64,000 bases of DNA from Nitrobacteraceae bacterium AZCC 2146 (GTDB lineage: Bacteria; Pseudomonadota; Alphaproteobacteria; Rhizobiales; Xanthobacteraceae). Within the stretch, counting starts at the first letter, position 1; each line of letters begins with the position of its first letter. The notes beneath the pieces are model-generated. The model was given only the letters and a program-made list of their open reading frames with translations, was not told the DNA's origin and did no database searches. Below, one piece after another: positions 26,733-38,101 of this stretch. Both the position numbers and the translations under genes were made by a program. The stretch covers positions 4,774,001-4,838,000 of the forward strand of contig JBAGRP010000001.1 of NCBI GenBank assembly GCA_036924855.1, written 5' to 3'.

Positions 26733-27548
26733 TCAGAGCTCGAGCACCGTCGTCACCGGCACGTGGTCGGACGGCCGATCCCAGCCGCGCGCGTCGCGTG
26801 TCACCGTGAAATCGCGTATCGTCTCCTTCAACGCGCCCGACACCCAGATATGGTCGAGCCTTCGGCCGCGATTGGCCAGCGTCCAGTCGGCGGCGCGGTA
26901 GCTCCACCAGGTGTAGATCTTTTCCGACAGCGGAATTCGCTCGCGCGCGACGTCGATCCAGCCGCCCTCGCCCTGCACGGCGAGCAGCTTCTCACATTCG
27001 ATCGGGGTGTGCGACACGATCTTGATCAGTTGCTTGTGCGACCAGACGTCGTTCTCGTGCGGTGCGACGTTGAGGTCGCCGACCAGGATATGGCGCGCAT
27101 CGCCGCGCGGATGCAGCGGCTCGCAGGCTTTCATCTCGTCGAGGAATGAGAGCTTGTGCTCGAATTTCGGATTCGCCACGGGGTCGGGAATGTCGCCGCC
27201 GGCGGGCACGTAGAAATTATGCACGACGAGAGGCGCCGGCATTCCGGCCTTGGCGCCGAACGACACTGAGATGTGGCGCGAATCGATGTTGTTGCAGAAC
27301 ACCCGGATGTCGCTGGCCTCGAACGGCAGTTTCGAGATGATGGCGACGCCGTGATAGCCCTTCTGTCCGTTGATCGCGGTGTGCTCATAGCCGAGCTGCC
27401 TGAGGCGCTTCAGCGGAAAGGCATCGTCGGGACATTTGGTTTCCTGCAGGCACAGCACGTCCGGCTGCACCTCCTCCAGGAACTTGGCGACGAGATCGAT
27501 GCGCAGCCGCACCGAGTTGATATTCCAGGTCGTCAAGGTGAAGCGCAT
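26733..27548 (-). CDS. xthA: Exodeoxyribonuclease III
   Basis: The 271-residue AP endonuclease/3'-5' exonuclease of base-excision repair shows the family motifs TTWNINSVR (residues 5-13), LCLQETKCPDD with the metal-binding Glu, YHGVAII, VGDLNVAPHENDVW with the catalytic Asp/Asn, RLDHIWVS, and the terminal PSDHVPV with the active-site His. ATG 27548 is chosen because the family begins MRxxTWNIN. An upstream extension is not conserved. The gene converges on the cNMP-binding gene, leaving 6 bases between stops. Confidence 0.95.
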   Translation of the reverse strand: MRFTLTTWNINSVRLRIDLVAKFLEEVQPDVLCLQETKCPDDAFPLKRLRQLGYEHTAINGQKGYHGVAIISKLPFEASDIRVFCNNIDSRHISVSFGAKAGMPAPLVVHNFYVPAGGDIPDPVANPKFEHKLSFLDEMKACEPLHPRGDARHILVGDLNVAPHENDVWSHKQLIKIVSHTPIECEKLLAVQGEGGWIDVARERIPLSEKIYTWWSYRAADWTLANRGRRLDHIWVSGALKETIRDFTVTRDARGWDRPSDHVPVTTVLEL

Positions 27549-27619
27549 GGAGATCCGGTGTTTGTCTGAAGCAAGGAAGCGCGCAAGGAAGCAAGGAAGG
27601 AAGGATGTGAGACGGTGTA

Positions 27620-27666
27620 TGCGGTCATCCTTCGAGGCGCGCAAGAAAGAGAGCGCAGCTCAGGAG
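27620..27666. repeat. Partial intergenic repeat (CATCCTTCGAGGCGCGC..CTCAGGAGG)
   Basis: A single decayed module resembling half of the CTCATCCTGAGGAG family, between xthA and the LolA gene. Confidence 0.5.
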
Positions 27667-27689
27667 GACGCTGTACATCTTATGAGGCG

Positions 27690-28535
27690 TTAATTTGCGC
27701 TGCCGCCGGGATATTTGGTGAAGTCGATCTTGAACAGGCCGGGATCGGGCTTCTTGACGGTGTCGAGATTGTAGATCGCCACGGTGGTGTCATAGCCCTG
27801 CGGGTCGGTGACGGTCCACTGCTTCAACTGGTTGTCCTTGGTGCCGATCATCAGCATCAGTCGGGAGGTGCCGACCAGGGCATTCTTCTCTTCGATGGTG
27901 ACGCTGATGTAGAGATCGTCAGCGGTGACCGCGACCACATTGGTGTCGCGCATCAGGTCGATGCGGTCCGACAGCAGATAGCGCAGCGGCGTTTGCGACA
28001 GCGGATAGATGTCCTGGGTCGCCAGCTTGTTGTCGCGCACCGCCAGCGACGAGCCATCGGCGATCATCGCAATCGTTGTCGGTGCGTCATATTCGAACCG
28101 CACCTTACCCGGCTTCTGGATGTAGAAATCGCCGGTGGTGCGGCTTCCGTCGGGGCCGACCTGAACGAAATTACCTGACAACGTGCTGAGCGACGACAAA
28201 TACGTGCTGACCTTGCCGGCCTGTGCTTTCTGGTTGGCATCGAAAGTCGCAAAAATACTCGCCGGCACGTTGCGGCGCGGGTCGGGGATCACCGGATTTG
28301 GCGGTGTTGCGGTCTTTGGCGCGATAGCCACCGGCGGCCGGATCGGATCGGATGCCGACATCTGGATATTGCCGCCACGTGCCTTCGGCGCCGGTCGCGG
28401 CATCGGAATCGCCTGCGCGAAAGCCGATGGCACCAACAGGCCGGCAACGAAGGCGACGGCAAGCCCGATTGCTCCGACACGCATGCCGCCGCGAATGATG
28501 AGCCGGTTTGCGGCATGATGGGTCGCGGGTCTCAT
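27690..28535 (-). CDS. Outer-membrane lipoprotein carrier LolA family protein
   Basis: The 281-residue exported protein has a signal peptide (core VGAIGLAVAFVAGLLVPSAFA, cleavage after AFA near residue 40), a long Pro-rich linker, then a LolA-type domain with LSSLSTLSGNFVQVGPDGSRTTGDFYIQKPGKVRFEYDAP. LolA ferries lipoproteins through the periplasm from LolCDE to the outer membrane. The Pro-rich insertion makes it longer than E. coli LolA (about 200 residues). ATG 28535 is taken and ATG 28484 would still leave a signal peptide. It lies downstream of ftsK on the same strand, an arrangement frequent in alphaproteobacteria. Confidence 0.87.
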   Translation of the reverse strand: MRPATHHAANRLIIRGGMRVGAIGLAVAFVAGLLVPSAFAQAIPMPRPAPKARGGNIQMSASDPIRPPVAIAPKTATPPNPVIPDPRRNVPASIFATFDANQKAQAGKVSTYLSSLSTLSGNFVQVGPDGSRTTGDFYIQKPGKVRFEYDAPTTIAMIADGSSLAVRDNKLATQDIYPLSQTPLRYLLSDRIDLMRDTNVVAVTADDLYISVTIEEKNALVGTSRLMLMIGTKDNQLKQWTVTDPQGYDTTVAIYNLDTVKKPDPGLFKIDFTKYPGGSAN

Positions 28536-28727
28536 CAAGGCGTCGTCCTGTTCGGCAGATACAGACCATTTTACCGCGCTTTGCGCCAGAATGGGTATCC
28601 GTTTTGCGGTCCGGTCGGCAGCATTTCTCGTCGTTGTCGCATTCGTTGCTGCAGAGGCAGGCGCTAACCCGGCGCTGTGGCGATTTCGCGACTCGAAAAC
28701 GGGATTATCCATCGGCCGGGTCACGCC

Positions 28728-31217
28728 TCAAAAGCCGCTCTCTTCTTCTTCGATCAGAATCTCGCGTTTGCCGGCATGATTGGGCTGGCCGACGATGCCT
28801 TCGTTCTCCATCCGCTCCATCAGCGACGCCGCGCGGTTGTAGCCGATCTGCAGCCGACGCTGGATGTAGCTGGTCGAGGCCTTGCGATCACGCTTCACGA
28901 TCTGCACCGCCTGCGCAAACAGATCGCTGCCGCCATCCCCGGCCCCCATGCCGGTAGCATCGAACACCGCGCCGCCTTCTTCCTCTGATGGTTCTTCCGC
29001 GGTGACGGCTTCGAGATATTCCGGCTGGCCCTGGGTCTTGAGATGGCGCACCACTTTCTCGACTTCCTCGTCCGACACGAACGGCCCGTGGACGCGGCTG
29101 ATGCGTCCGCCGCCGGCCATGTAGAGCATGTCGCCCTGGCCAAGCAGTTGCTCGGCGCCCATCTCGCCGAGGATGGTGCGGCTGTCGATCTTCGAGGTGA
29201 CCTGAAACGAGATGCGGGTCGGGAAGTTCGCCTTGATGGTGCCAGTGATGACGTCGACCGATGGGCGCTGCGTCGCGAGGACGACGTGCAGGCCGGCGGC
29301 GCGTGCCATTTGCGCGAGACGCTGCACCGCGCCTTCGATGTCCTTGCCGGCGACCATCATGAGGTCGGCCATTTCGTCGACGATGATGACGATATAGGGC
29401 AGCGGCTCGAGATCGAGTTTTTCTTCCTCGTAAATCGCCTTGCCGGTCTCCTTGTCGAAACCGGTATGCACTGTGCGGGTGAGTTCCTCGCCCTTGGTCT
29501 TCGCTTCCAGCAGGCGCTGATTGTAACCGTCGATGTTGCGGACGCCGAGCTTGGACATGCGCTTGTAGCGCTCTTCCATCTCGCGCACCGCCCACTTCAA
29601 GGCGACCACGGCCTTCTTCGGATCGGTGACCACCGGCGTCAGCAGATGCGGAATGCCGTCATAGACGGACAATTCCAGCATCTTCGGATCGACCATGATG
29701 AGGCGGCACTGGTCCGGCCGCAGCCGGTACACCAGGCTGAGGATCATGGTGTTGATGGCGACTGATTTGCCGGAGCCGGTGGTGCCGGCGATCAGCAGAT
29801 GCGGCATGCGGGCGAGATCGACGATGATGGATTCGCCGCCGATGTTCTTGCCGAGGCAGAGCGGCAGTTTGGCGGCGGATTCGTTGCCGTCCTTCACCGT
29901 CAGCAATTCGCGCAGGTAAACTTTTTCGCGATGCGCATTCGGTAGTTCGATGCCGATGGCGTTGCGACCGGGGACCACGGCGACGCGCGCCGACAGCGCA
30001 CTCATCGAGCGCGCGATGTCGTCGGCGAGGCCGATGACGCGCGATGACTTGATACCAGGCGCGGGCTCGAGTTCATACAGCGTCACCACCGGTCCGGGAT
30101 GGGCCTTGACGATTTCGCCGCGGACGCCGAAATCGCTGAGCACGCCTTCCAGCGCCCGTGAATTGGTTTCCAGCTCGGCCTTGCTGAGCGGCTGGCGATC
30201 GGCGGCGCGCGGCGCCGATAGCACCGAGACCGACGGCAATTCGAATTTGTCAGAGGCCTTGCGGGTCGGCTCGCGTGCAGGAGCGGCCTTCTTGCGCGGC
30301 GCGCGGGCAGCCGGCGCTTCCTCGATCTCGTCATCATCGTCGTCGCTATCGTCATCGTCATCGTGGCGATAGTCGTCATCCTCATCGCTTCGGCTTTGCG
30401 GCGCAATCGACGGACTGTTGCGGCGGCCGCCGAGATTGGGCTCCTGACGCTCGAACGAGGCGGCGCGCGGCTCCGGTGCGCTCGTCACGAATTTGGCGTA
30501 CAGCATCGACAGCAGCCGGCCGATCCGCGCCTTGGTGCTCATCGCGGCATGCACCGCCCAGCCCAGCGAGACCGAACCGCGGTCGCTTTCTTCTTCCTCG
30601 AACGGTGCGTCCTCGTCTTCGACCGCAGCAAATTCTTCCTTCGGCTGCGATCCCAGTCCGCACGCCATCAGGAAGGTCGCGACCATCGCCGTGCCCAGGA
30701 TCACGCCGAGCACGAAACGGTAGATGAAGCCGACCGGACCGAAGACGACGGCCGGCGCGCGGAACAGGGCATCGCCGACCACGCCGCCGACGCCAGTTGG
30801 CAGCGGCCACGAGCCGCCGTGCTGCCAGCAACTGGCGAAGCCCGAGGCGATGACGGTGCAGAGAATCCAGCAGGCAATGCGCAGCGCCTCGCGGTCGAAG
30901 TGCCGATGCGTCATCATCCGCCAGCCCCATACTGCGACGGGCAGGATCAGCATGATGGCGCCGAGGCCGAGGATCTGCATCAAGAGGTCGGCACCGATGG
31001 CGCCGGGATAGCCGGCGATGTTGCGGATCGCGCGCGAGGTGGCGTGGCTGAGGCTGGGATCCTGCACCGACCATGTCATCAGCGCCGCGGCGGCGATGCC
31101 GGCCAGGCCGATCAGGCCGAAGCCGGCCAGCTCGCGCAGCCGTCGCACCAGCATCTCGCGGATCGACGCTGGCAACTGCCCGACCAGGGGAATCACACGT
31201 TCGATTGTTGTGCTCAT
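28728..31217 (-). CDS. ftsK: DNA translocase FtsK
   Basis: The 829-residue septum-bound motor moves chromosome termini and activates dimer resolution. Four transmembrane helices occupy roughly residues 30-190. An acidic/Pro/basic linker with an Asp run follows (about 290-320). The RecA-like motor has Walker [13 protein letters not shown] (about 478-489) and Walker [15 protein letters not shown]. The C-terminal gamma winged helix ([27 protein letters not shown]) binds KOPS. Length is normal. It heads the ftsK-lolA unit. Confidence 0.96.
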   Translation of the reverse strand: MSTTIERVIPLVGQLPASIREMLVRRLRELAGFGLIGLAGIAAAALMTWSVQDPSLSHATSRAIRNIAGYPGAIGADLLMQILGLGAIMLILPVAVWGWRMMTHRHFDREALRIACWILCTVIASGFASCWQHGGSWPLPTGVGGVVGDALFRAPAVVFGPVGFIYRFVLGVILGTAMVATFLMACGLGSQPKEEFAAVEDEDAPFEEEESDRGSVSLGWAVHAAMSTKARIGRLLSMLYAKFVTSAPEPRAASFERQEPNLGGRRNSPSIAPQSRSDEDDDYRHDDDDDSDDDDDEIEEAPAARAPRKKAAPAREPTRKASDKFELPSVSVLSAPRAADRQPLSKAELETNSRALEGVLSDFGVRGEIVKAHPGPVVTLYELEPAPGIKSSRVIGLADDIARSMSALSARVAVVPGRNAIGIELPNAHREKVYLRELLTVKDGNESAAKLPLCLGKNIGGESIIVDLARMPHLLIAGTTGSGKSVAINTMILSLVYRLRPDQCRLIMVDPKMLELSVYDGIPHLLTPVVTDPKKAVVALKWAVREMEERYKRMSKLGVRNIDGYNQRLLEAKTKGEELTRTVHTGFDKETGKAIYEEEKLDLEPLPYIVIIVDEMADLMMVAGKDIEGAVQRLAQMARAAGLHVVLATQRPSVDVITGTIKANFPTRISFQVTSKIDSRTILGEMGAEQLLGQGDMLYMAGGGRISRVHGPFVSDEEVEKVVRHLKTQGQPEYLEAVTAEEPSEEEGGAVFDATGMGAGDGGSDLFAQAVQIVKRDRKASTSYIQRRLQIGYNRAASLMERMENEGIVGQPNHAGKREILIEEEESGF

Positions 31218-31243
31218 ATCGGAGTGCTCATGACGCCCTGCGA

Positions 31244-32482
31244 CTAATCCAGAATCTGGACCAGCCGATGCAACGCTTCGGCCGTTGTTTCACTGTCCTG
31301 CACCAGGGCCAAACGAATGTAGCCGGCGCCGGGATTGCTGCCGTCGGGTTGCCGGCGCGCCAGATAACTTCCGGGCACCACGCGCACGCCGCCGTCTCTG
31401 TAGAGTTTCAACGTCGCTGCCTCATCGCCGCCATAAGCGGAGACATCGAGCCAGAGGCAGAAGCCGCCGGCCGGACGGCGATAGCCGTAGCGGTTGCCGA
31501 GAATCTGATCGGCGAGATCGAATTTGAGCCGGTAAAGCCGGCGGTTCTCTTCGACATGGGCCTCGTCGCTGTAGGCGGCGATCGCCACATGCTGCAGCGG
31601 CACCGGCACCTGCGGTGCGGCGACGTTGCGCAGCTCATGAAAAACGCTGAGAAACTTCTTGTCGCCGGCGGCGAAGCCCACCCGCATGCCCGGCAGGTTC
31701 GAGCGCTTCGACAGCGACTGGAACGCCACCACATTGCCGAAGTCCGGTCCGGCGCATTCCAGCATGCTGCCGGGCGCGGCCTGGGTGTAGATTTCCGAAT
31801 AGCATTCGTCTGACAGCACGATGAAGCCGTAGCGATCGGCGAGACCTTTCAGACGCGTAAAATAGTCGCGCGATGCGACGGCGCCCTGCGGGTTCGCGGG
31901 CGAGGCAATGTACATCGCCACCGTGCGCGCCAGCGTGGCGTCGTCGAGGGCGTCGAGGTCGGGCAGGAAGCCATTCGCCAGCGTGGTCGGCAGAAATACC
32001 GGCTCGCAGCCGGCAGCGCGGGCGCCGGCGCCATAGGCGGGATAGAACGGATTCGGCAGCAGGATCGCCGGCGTGCCGTGGCGCGGGCCGACGAAGCGGG
32101 CGGCCGTGATCGCGGCAAAGAACAGCCCCTCGCGGCTGCCGTTCAGCACCAGCAGTTCGGTTTCGGGATCGAGCGGACGCGGCAATGCGAACCGCGTGCC
32201 CATCCAGCTGGCGGCGGCGCGGCGGAACGGCTCGATGCCCTTGGCGGCGGGATAGCGGCCGAAATCGGCGGTGTATCTGGCCAGCACCGGGCCGACGAAA
32301 TCCGGCACCGGATGCTGCGGCTCGCCAAGCGACAGCGTGATCAGCGGCTTGCCGGGCTGATACGGCGCCAAGAGCTCGGTCAGCCGGGCGAACGGCGAGC
32401 GCTCGCTGTCCCGGCCATCGGCCGGACTGCTCGCGCCTTGACCAGATCCTTGCGCCGCGCGGGAAGAAGCGGTCATTGCCAT
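31244..32482 (-). CDS. Class I/II PLP-dependent aminotransferase (DapC-like)
   Basis: The 412-residue fold-type I aminotransferase has the PLP-Lys in [15 protein letters not shown], the Asn/Asp/Tyr cofactor contacts in [13 protein letters not shown] and [11 protein letters not shown], and a C-terminal substrate Arg in AGYIRLALV. Among relatives it most resembles succinyldiaminopimelate aminotransferases (DapC) of the lysine and peptidoglycan pathway, but substrate cannot be fixed by sequence alone. Start ATG 32482 follows an in-frame TTG; no clear Shine-Dalgarno is visible. The gene lies 26 bases upstream of ftsK, so cotranscription is possible. Confidence 0.85.
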   Translation of the reverse strand: MAMTASSRAAQGSGQGASSPADGRDSERSPFARLTELLAPYQPGKPLITLSLGEPQHPVPDFVGPVLARYTADFGRYPAAKGIEPFRRAAASWMGTRFALPRPLDPETELLVLNGSREGLFFAAITAARFVGPRHGTPAILLPNPFYPAYGAGARAAGCEPVFLPTTLANGFLPDLDALDDATLARTVAMYIASPANPQGAVASRDYFTRLKGLADRYGFIVLSDECYSEIYTQAAPGSMLECAGPDFGNVVAFQSLSKRSNLPGMRVGFAAGDKKFLSVFHELRNVAAPQVPVPLQHVAIAAYSDEAHVEENRRLYRLKFDLADQILGNRYGYRRPAGGFCLWLDVSAYGGDEAATLKLYRDGGVRVVPGSYLARRQPDGSNPGAGYIRLALVQDSETTAEALHRLVQILD

Positions 32483-32488
32483 ACTCAA

Positions 32489-32663
32489 GCGCCAACTTTC
32501 GGGGCGGTCGACCGCCCCACGGGATCGACCGGAATTGGATCAAACCACCATAGATACGGCGAGGTTAAGACGCGATTAACCATCGGCGATCCGGGCTGTA
32601 AATGCGGGTTCGCGCGATGGATTCATGAGTTCCGTCGCCGCGACTGGTTGCGGTTCGAGAGCC
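32489..32663. other. Intergenic region between the aminotransferase gene and the amtB terminator
   Basis: No gene is seen from 32489 to 32799. Apart from the amtB terminator at 32664-32707 I find no marked structure. Confidence 0.5.
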
Positions 32664-32707
32664 CCCAAAAAGGTGAAGGGCCCCAGCTTGCGCTGGAGCC
32701 CTTCGAC
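32664..32707 (-). terminator. Intrinsic terminator of glnK-amtB
   Basis: On the minus strand GAAGGGCTCCAGC and GCTGGGGCCCTTC pair around GCAA-type loop bases and are followed by ACCTTTTTGG, about 95 bases after the amtB stop. Confidence 0.85.
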
Positions 32708-32799
32708 GGGTGGAGCATTGCCGGGTATGTGCCCCAACCGGTTCCTTGAGGCGCGCTTCGGAAATCCAGACCGGTTTTCCGAAGCTTCGCCCGTGGCGC

Positions 32800-34239
32800 T
32801 TACATGTTGTAGGCGCGTTCGGTGTGCTCGGTGACGTCGAGGCCTTCGCGCTCGACTTCAACATTGACGCGGAGACCGACGATGACGTCGACGACCTTGA
32901 ACAGGATCGCCGAGCCGACGCCGGACCACACCAGCGTGGTCGCGACAGCTTTGCACTGCGAGATCATCTGGGTGACCAGGTCGTAGTCGCCAACCTTGCC
33001 GGCGACGTAATCCATGACACCCGTGCCGCCCAGGGCCGGGTTGACCAGGATGCCAGTGCCGAGCGCACCGATGATGCCGCCGATGCAATGCACGCCGAAC
33101 ACATCGAGCGAGTCGTCATAGCCGATCGCATTCTTCACCACGGTGCAGAAGAACAGGCAGACGACGCCGACCACCAGACCGAGCACCATCGCGCCCATCG
33201 GACCCGCATATCCGCAAGCGGGCGTGACGGCGACGAGGCCGGCGACCGCGCCGGACACGGCACCGAGCAGCGAGGGGTGACCCTTGGTGATCCACTCCGC
33301 GAACATCCACGACATCGCAGCCATGGCGGTGGCGAGGAACGTGTTGGTCATCGCGAGAGCGGCGGTGCCCGAAGCTTCGAGGTTCGATCCGACGTTGAAG
33401 CCGAACCAGCCGACCCACAGCAGGGACGCGCCGATCATGGTCATGGTCAGCGAGTGCGGAGCCATCAGCTCCTTGCCGTAGCCGGTGCGCTTGCCGATGA
33501 TCAGGCAACCGACGAGACCGGCGATACCAGCGTTGATGTGCACCACGGTGCCGCCGGCGAAGTCGAGAGCGCCCCACAGGAACACCTGGCCGGCATCGGC
33601 CATGACTTCGTCAAGCTTGGCCTGTGCCGCTGCCTTCGCGTCGGGAGCCGCTGCTGCGAGCGCCTTGGCGGCTGCGACGATGGCATCCGGTCCAGCCCAG
33701 TACCAAACCATGTGCGCGATCGGGAAGTAGATCAGCGTCACCCAGAGCGGCATGAACAAGGCAATCGCCGCGAACTTGGTGCGTTCGGCGAAAGCGCCGA
33801 CGATCAGGCCCGGGGTAATCGCGGCGAAGGTCATCTGGAAGCAGAAATAGACCAGTTCCGAGATGTTGGCGTCTGCGGTGAAGGTCGCAGCCATCGAATC
33901 AGGCGTGACGCCCGAGAGGAAGGCCTTCGAGAAACCGCCGATATAGGGCGAACCGCCGGTGAAGGTGATGCTGTAGCCATAGAGGGCCCAGAGCACCATC
34001 ACGATGCAGGTGGTGTAGAAAACCTGCATCAGTACCGAGAGCATGTTCTTGGAACGGACGAGGCCGCCGTAGAACAGCGCAAGGCCGGGGACGGTCATCA
34101 ACAGCACGAACACCGTCGAGGTCAGCATCCAGGCGTTGTCGCCCTTGTTGACCGTCGGATCGGCATAGGCCGCTGTTGCGGCGAACAGGCCGACGGCGAG
34201 TGCCGCCAATCCCGCGCCAGAGGGACGCTTAAACGTCAT
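32800..34239 (-). CDS. amtB: Ammonium transporter AmtB
   Basis: The 479-residue Amt/Rh-family channel has a cleavable-looking signal (AALAVGLFAATAAYA, about residues 12-26) followed by eleven transmembrane helices. The Amt signature blocks are visible: GLALFYGGLVRSKNMLS near residue 51, the DFAGGTVVHINAG block with the first pore His, and DDSLDVFGVHCIGG with the second. It conducts ammonium into the cell and is blocked by GlnK under nitrogen excess. glnK lies 36 bases upstream, forming the classical glnK-amtB operon. Confidence 0.96.
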   Translation of the reverse strand: MTFKRPSGAGLAALAVGLFAATAAYADPTVNKGDNAWMLTSTVFVLLMTVPGLALFYGGLVRSKNMLSVLMQVFYTTCIVMVLWALYGYSITFTGGSPYIGGFSKAFLSGVTPDSMAATFTADANISELVYFCFQMTFAAITPGLIVGAFAERTKFAAIALFMPLWVTLIYFPIAHMVWYWAGPDAIVAAAKALAAAAPDAKAAAQAKLDEVMADAGQVFLWGALDFAGGTVVHINAGIAGLVGCLIIGKRTGYGKELMAPHSLTMTMIGASLLWVGWFGFNVGSNLEASGTAALAMTNTFLATAMAAMSWMFAEWITKGHPSLLGAVSGAVAGLVAVTPACGYAGPMGAMVLGLVVGVVCLFFCTVVKNAIGYDDSLDVFGVHCIGGIIGALGTGILVNPALGGTGVMDYVAGKVGDYDLVTQMISQCKAVATTLVWSGVGSAILFKVVDVIVGLRVNVEVEREGLDVTEHTERAYNM

Positions 34240-34275
34240 GTGTTTGACTCCTGATTGATAGGGATGAGCGCGAAA

Positions 34276-35076
<801 letters not shown>

Positions 35077-35415
35077 TTAGAGCGCGTCGCTGTCGGTCTC
35101 GCCGGTGCGGATGCGGAGCGCGTGGTCGATCGGCGTCACGAAGATCTTGCCGTCGCCGATCTGGCCGGTGCGGGCTCCGGCGGAGATCACCTCGACCGCT
35201 TTGGCGGCGAGGTCGGATGATACCGCGATTTCCAGTCGCAGCTTGGGCAGGAAGTTCACCACATATTCGGCGCCGCGATACATCTCGGTGTGGCCCTTCT
35301 GGCGGCCGTAGCCCTTCACTTCGGTGACGGTCATGCCGTGCACGCCGATGGCGGTGAGCGCCTGGCGTACTTCGTCCAGCTTGAAGGGTTTGATAATCGC
35401 AACGACGAGCTTCAT
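35077..35415 (-). CDS. glnK: PII nitrogen regulatory protein (second copy)
   Basis: The 112-residue PII paralogue also keeps the T-loop Tyr ([16 protein letters not shown]) and the C-terminal signature [11 protein letters not shown]. It is not followed by its own amtB. The next genes downstream are the other PII gene and amtB, about 460 bases away, so it may be transcribed separately. A GG-N10-GC sigma54-like element lies just upstream. It could be GlnK2- or GlnB-like in role; sequence does not decide. Confidence 0.93.
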   Translation of the reverse strand: MKLVVAIIKPFKLDEVRQALTAIGVHGMTVTEVKGYGRQKGHTEMYRGAEYVVNFLPKLRLEIAVSSDLAAKAVEVISAGARTGQIGDGKIFVTPIDHALRIRTGETDSDAL

Positions 35416-35447
35416 GAACTGACTTTCCTGCTAAAGGCGGTCTGTGC

Positions 35448-35462
35448 GCCAGCCTTGGGCCA
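35448..35462 (-). promoter_or_regulatory. Possible sigma54 promoter of the second PII gene
   Basis: Minus-strand TGGCCC-AAGGC-TGGC keeps the invariant GG and GC with 10-base spacing but departs from consensus elsewhere. Initiation would be about 20 bases before the start codon. Confidence 0.35.
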
Positions 35463-35575
35463 ACCTCACGCAGCTACCTCTATGCCAATCTTATCGGCAT
35501 GGCGCGTGGAAAATAAGCGGAAATTTTGCCTGCGAGATAGGCTTTTCGCAGCATCGTACCATGTGCGTAAAAAAT

Positions 35576-36454
35576 TCACTCAGGCCGGGGGCTTTCGCGC
35601 CGCTCGCGCATCGAGCCTTCCTGCGCCACCGACGCCACCAGCGTACCGTCGGGCTTGAAGATCAGGCCGCGCGCCAGGCCGCGGCCGCCCTGGGCGCTCG
35701 GACTGTCCTGGCTGTAGAGCAGCCATTCGTCGGCGCGGAACGGCCGGTGAAACCACATCGCGTGGTCGAGGCTCGCCGCCATCACCCGGCCGTCGAACAG
35801 CGTGCGGCCGTAGCGCGCCATCACCGAATCCAGCAGCGAGAAGTCCGAGGCATAGGCCAGCGCGCACATGTGCAGCGCCGGGTCGTCCGGCAGCTTGGCC
35901 GCGGTGCGGATCCAGATATTGATCTTGCCGTCCGGAATGGCGGTACCGAAATAGCGCTGGAACTCGACGGGCCGCAATTCGATCGGCCGGTCGGATTCGT
36001 AATAGCGCCGGATGAAGTCCGGCAGCTGGGTGATGATCGGGTTCTTGGCCAGCTCTTCCGCGGTCAGTTTTTCCGGCGGCGGCACGTCGGGCATCTGGTC
36101 CTGATGATGGAAGGAATCCGCCTCCTCGGCGTGAAACGACACCATCATCGAGAAGATCGCCTGGCCGTGCTGGATCGCGGTGACGCGGCGGGTTGAATAG
36201 CTCTTGCCGTCGCGCAGCCGCTCGACCTCGTAAATGATCGGGATCTGCGGATCGCCGGGCAGGATGAAATAGCAGTGCAGCGAATGCGGAAAGCGGCCCT
36301 CGACGGTGCGGCACGACGCCACCATGGCCTGGCCGATCACCTGGCCGCCGAACACCCGCTGCCAGCGCGTCTTCGGGCTGCGGCCGCGGAACATGTTCAC
36401 CTCGATGGTCTCGAGATCGAGAATGTCGAGCAGATCGATCAGGCTCTTGGACAT
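35576..36454 (-). CDS. tesB: Acyl-CoA thioesterase II
   Basis: The 292-residue double hot-dog TesB thioesterase hydrolyses medium- and long-chain acyl-CoAs. The N-terminal hot dog shows QRVFGGQVIGQAMVA (about 32-46) and HSLHCYFILPGDP, and the C-terminal one has the catalytic Asp region SLDHAMWFHRPFRADEWLLY. ATG 36454 is used, with AAAGG upstream; the preceding TTG is less likely. The gene is divergent from the UbiH-like monooxygenase. Confidence 0.94.
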   Translation of the reverse strand: MSKSLIDLLDILDLETIEVNMFRGRSPKTRWQRVFGGQVIGQAMVASCRTVEGRFPHSLHCYFILPGDPQIPIIYEVERLRDGKSYSTRRVTAIQHGQAIFSMMVSFHAEEADSFHHQDQMPDVPPPEKLTAEELAKNPIITQLPDFIRRYYESDRPIELRPVEFQRYFGTAIPDGKINIWIRTAAKLPDDPALHMCALAYASDFSLLDSVMARYGRTLFDGRVMAASLDHAMWFHRPFRADEWLLYSQDSPSAQGGRGLARGLIFKPDGTLVASVAQEGSMRERRESPRPE

Positions 36455-36583
36455 CAAACGCCTTTCGGTCGGCAGCCTTGGTCAGGGCGCAGTTTACCAA
36501 GATCGAGATACCGTGGCCGCCCTTGTTTCGCGTTCCTGTTTCGCCCAGCTATAAGCGCGTGGCAACAGTGAGTACGAAGCATC

Positions 36584-37804
36584 ATGGCGGCACAACGAGG
36601 CATTGTCATCGGCGGCGGCGCCTTCGCCGGGCTGGCGCTGGCGGTGGCGCTGCGTCAGGGACTTGGGGCCGGCCTCCCGATCATCGTCGCCGATCCCGCG
36701 CTGGCAACACGGCCGAGCGGCGATCCGCGGGCCACGGCCATCGTTGCCGCCTGCCGGCGGCTGTTCGAGGCGATCGGCGTGTGGGGTTCGGTGGCTGCGC
36801 AGGCGCAACCGATCCTCGACATGGTCGTTACCGATTCAAAGCTGGAGGACGCCACCCGCCCGGTGTTCCTGACCTTTGCCGGCGAGGTTGAGCCGGGCGA
36901 GCCCTTCGCGCATATGGTCGAGAACCGGCAGCTGATCGACGAACTCGTGAAGCGTGCGGAGGTGGAGGGCATCGATCTGCGCGCCACCGCCGTGACGACC
37001 TTTGCTGCGCGCCCCGACGGCGTCAGCGTCACGCTTGGCGACGGCAGCATTATCGAGGCGAGCCTGCTGGTCGCCGCCGACGGCGCGCGTTCGAAGTTGC
37101 GCGAGCGCGCCGGCATCGCCACCCATGGCTGGGACTACGACCAGTCCGGCATCGTCGTGACGGTCGGCCATGAGCGCGATCATCAGGGCCGCGCCGAAGA
37201 ACATTTTTTACCGGCAGGCCCGTTCGCGATCCTGCCGCTGACCGGCCGGCGCTCATCGCTGGTGTGGACCGAGAAGCGCAGCGAGGCCGCGCGCATCGTC
37301 GCATTGCCGGATGAAGAATTTCACGGCGAGCTTGAACAGCGGTTCGGCCTGCATCTCGGCGAAGTGAAAGCGCTCGACAAGCCCCGCGCGTTTCCGCTCG
37401 GCTATTTCGTCGCGCGCTCCTTCATCGGCGAACGGCTGGCGCTGGTCGGCGACGCCGCCCATGTGATCCATCCGATCGCCGGGCAGGGTCTCAATATGGG
37501 GTTGAAGGATGTCGCCGCATTGGCGGAGACCATCGTCGATGCGGCGCGGCTCGGCATCGATTTCGGCCAGGCCGATGTGCTGGAGCGCTACCAGCGCTGG
37601 CGCCGCTTCGACACCATGGCCATGGGCGTCGCCACCAATTCGCTGAATCTGCTGTTCTCGAACAAGTCGACCTTGCTGCGCAGCGTCCGCGACATCGGGC
37701 TCGGCCTGGTTGATCGCCTGCCGCCTTTGAAGAACGTCTTCATCCGCCAGGCGGCCGGGCTGTCAGGCGAAATCCCGAGGTTGCTGAAGGGCGAGGCGCT
37801 GTAA
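36584..37804 (+). CDS. UbiH/UbiF/VisC-type FAD-dependent hydroxylase
   Basis: The 406-residue flavoprotein monooxygenase has the N-terminal FAD motif GGGAFAGLALAVAL (residues 9-22), the middle DGARSKLRERAGI block and the C-terminal FAD-ribityl motif GDAAHVIHPIAGQGLNMGLKD (about 290-310), which is the signature of ubiquinone-biosynthesis hydroxylases. It probably hydroxylates a prenylated ring in ubiquinone synthesis. Which ring position (UbiH, UbiF, UbiL or UbiM type) cannot be told here. A Trm112-like gene follows convergently. Confidence 0.88.
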   Translation: MAAQRGIVIGGGAFAGLALAVALRQGLGAGLPIIVADPALATRPSGDPRATAIVAACRRLFEAIGVWGSVAAQAQPILDMVVTDSKLEDATRPVFLTFAGEVEPGEPFAHMVENRQLIDELVKRAEVEGIDLRATAVTTFAARPDGVSVTLGDGSIIEASLLVAADGARSKLRERAGIATHGWDYDQSGIVVTVGHERDHQGRAEEHFLPAGPFAILPLTGRRSSLVWTEKRSEAARIVALPDEEFHGELEQRFGLHLGEVKALDKPRAFPLGYFVARSFIGERLALVGDAAHVIHPIAGQGLNMGLKDVAALAETIVDAARLGIDFGQADVLERYQRWRRFDTMAMGVATNSLNLLFSNKSTLLRSVRDIGLGLVDRLPPLKNVFIRQAAGLSGEIPRLLKGEAL

Positions 37805-37824
37805 GCGGCGCCTTGATCTCGGGC

Positions 37825-38025
37825 TCAATCGATCTTGCGCGCTTCTTCCGGCAGCATGATCGGGATGCCGTCGCGGATCGGATAAGCGAGTTTCGCTTTG
37901 CGCGAGATCAGCTCTTGCCTGCTGGAATCGAATTCCAGTTGGCCCTTGGTCAGCGGGCAGACCAGGATTTCCAGCAGCTTCGGATCGACGGTTGATTCTT
38001 GTCGTTCGGGTGAGGATGTTGTCAT
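37825..38025 (-). CDS. Trm112 family protein
   Basis: The 66-residue protein has the bacterial Trm112/YcaR pattern [40 protein letters not shown]. In eukaryotes Trm112 activates several methyltransferases; the bacterial role is less clear. ATG 38025 is selected because the family core begins DPKLLEIL shortly after. The longer frame upstream is not conserved. It converges with the UbiH-like gene. Confidence 0.88.
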   Translation of the reverse strand: MTTSSPERQESTVDPKLLEILVCPLTKGQLEFDSSRQELISRKAKLAYPIRDGIPIMLPEEARKID

Positions 38026-38101
38026 GCGCGAGCTCCGGCGGACGGCCCAGGGTTTCCGAACTTGTAGCATATTCGTTCGGACCGCGTGTGACGTGCGATG
38101 C

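Noticed and set aside
32710..34254. 514-codon open frame opposite amtB
   Set aside because: His/Asp/Glu-rich antisense shadow of the highly conserved transporter; no start signal and it crosses the amtB start.
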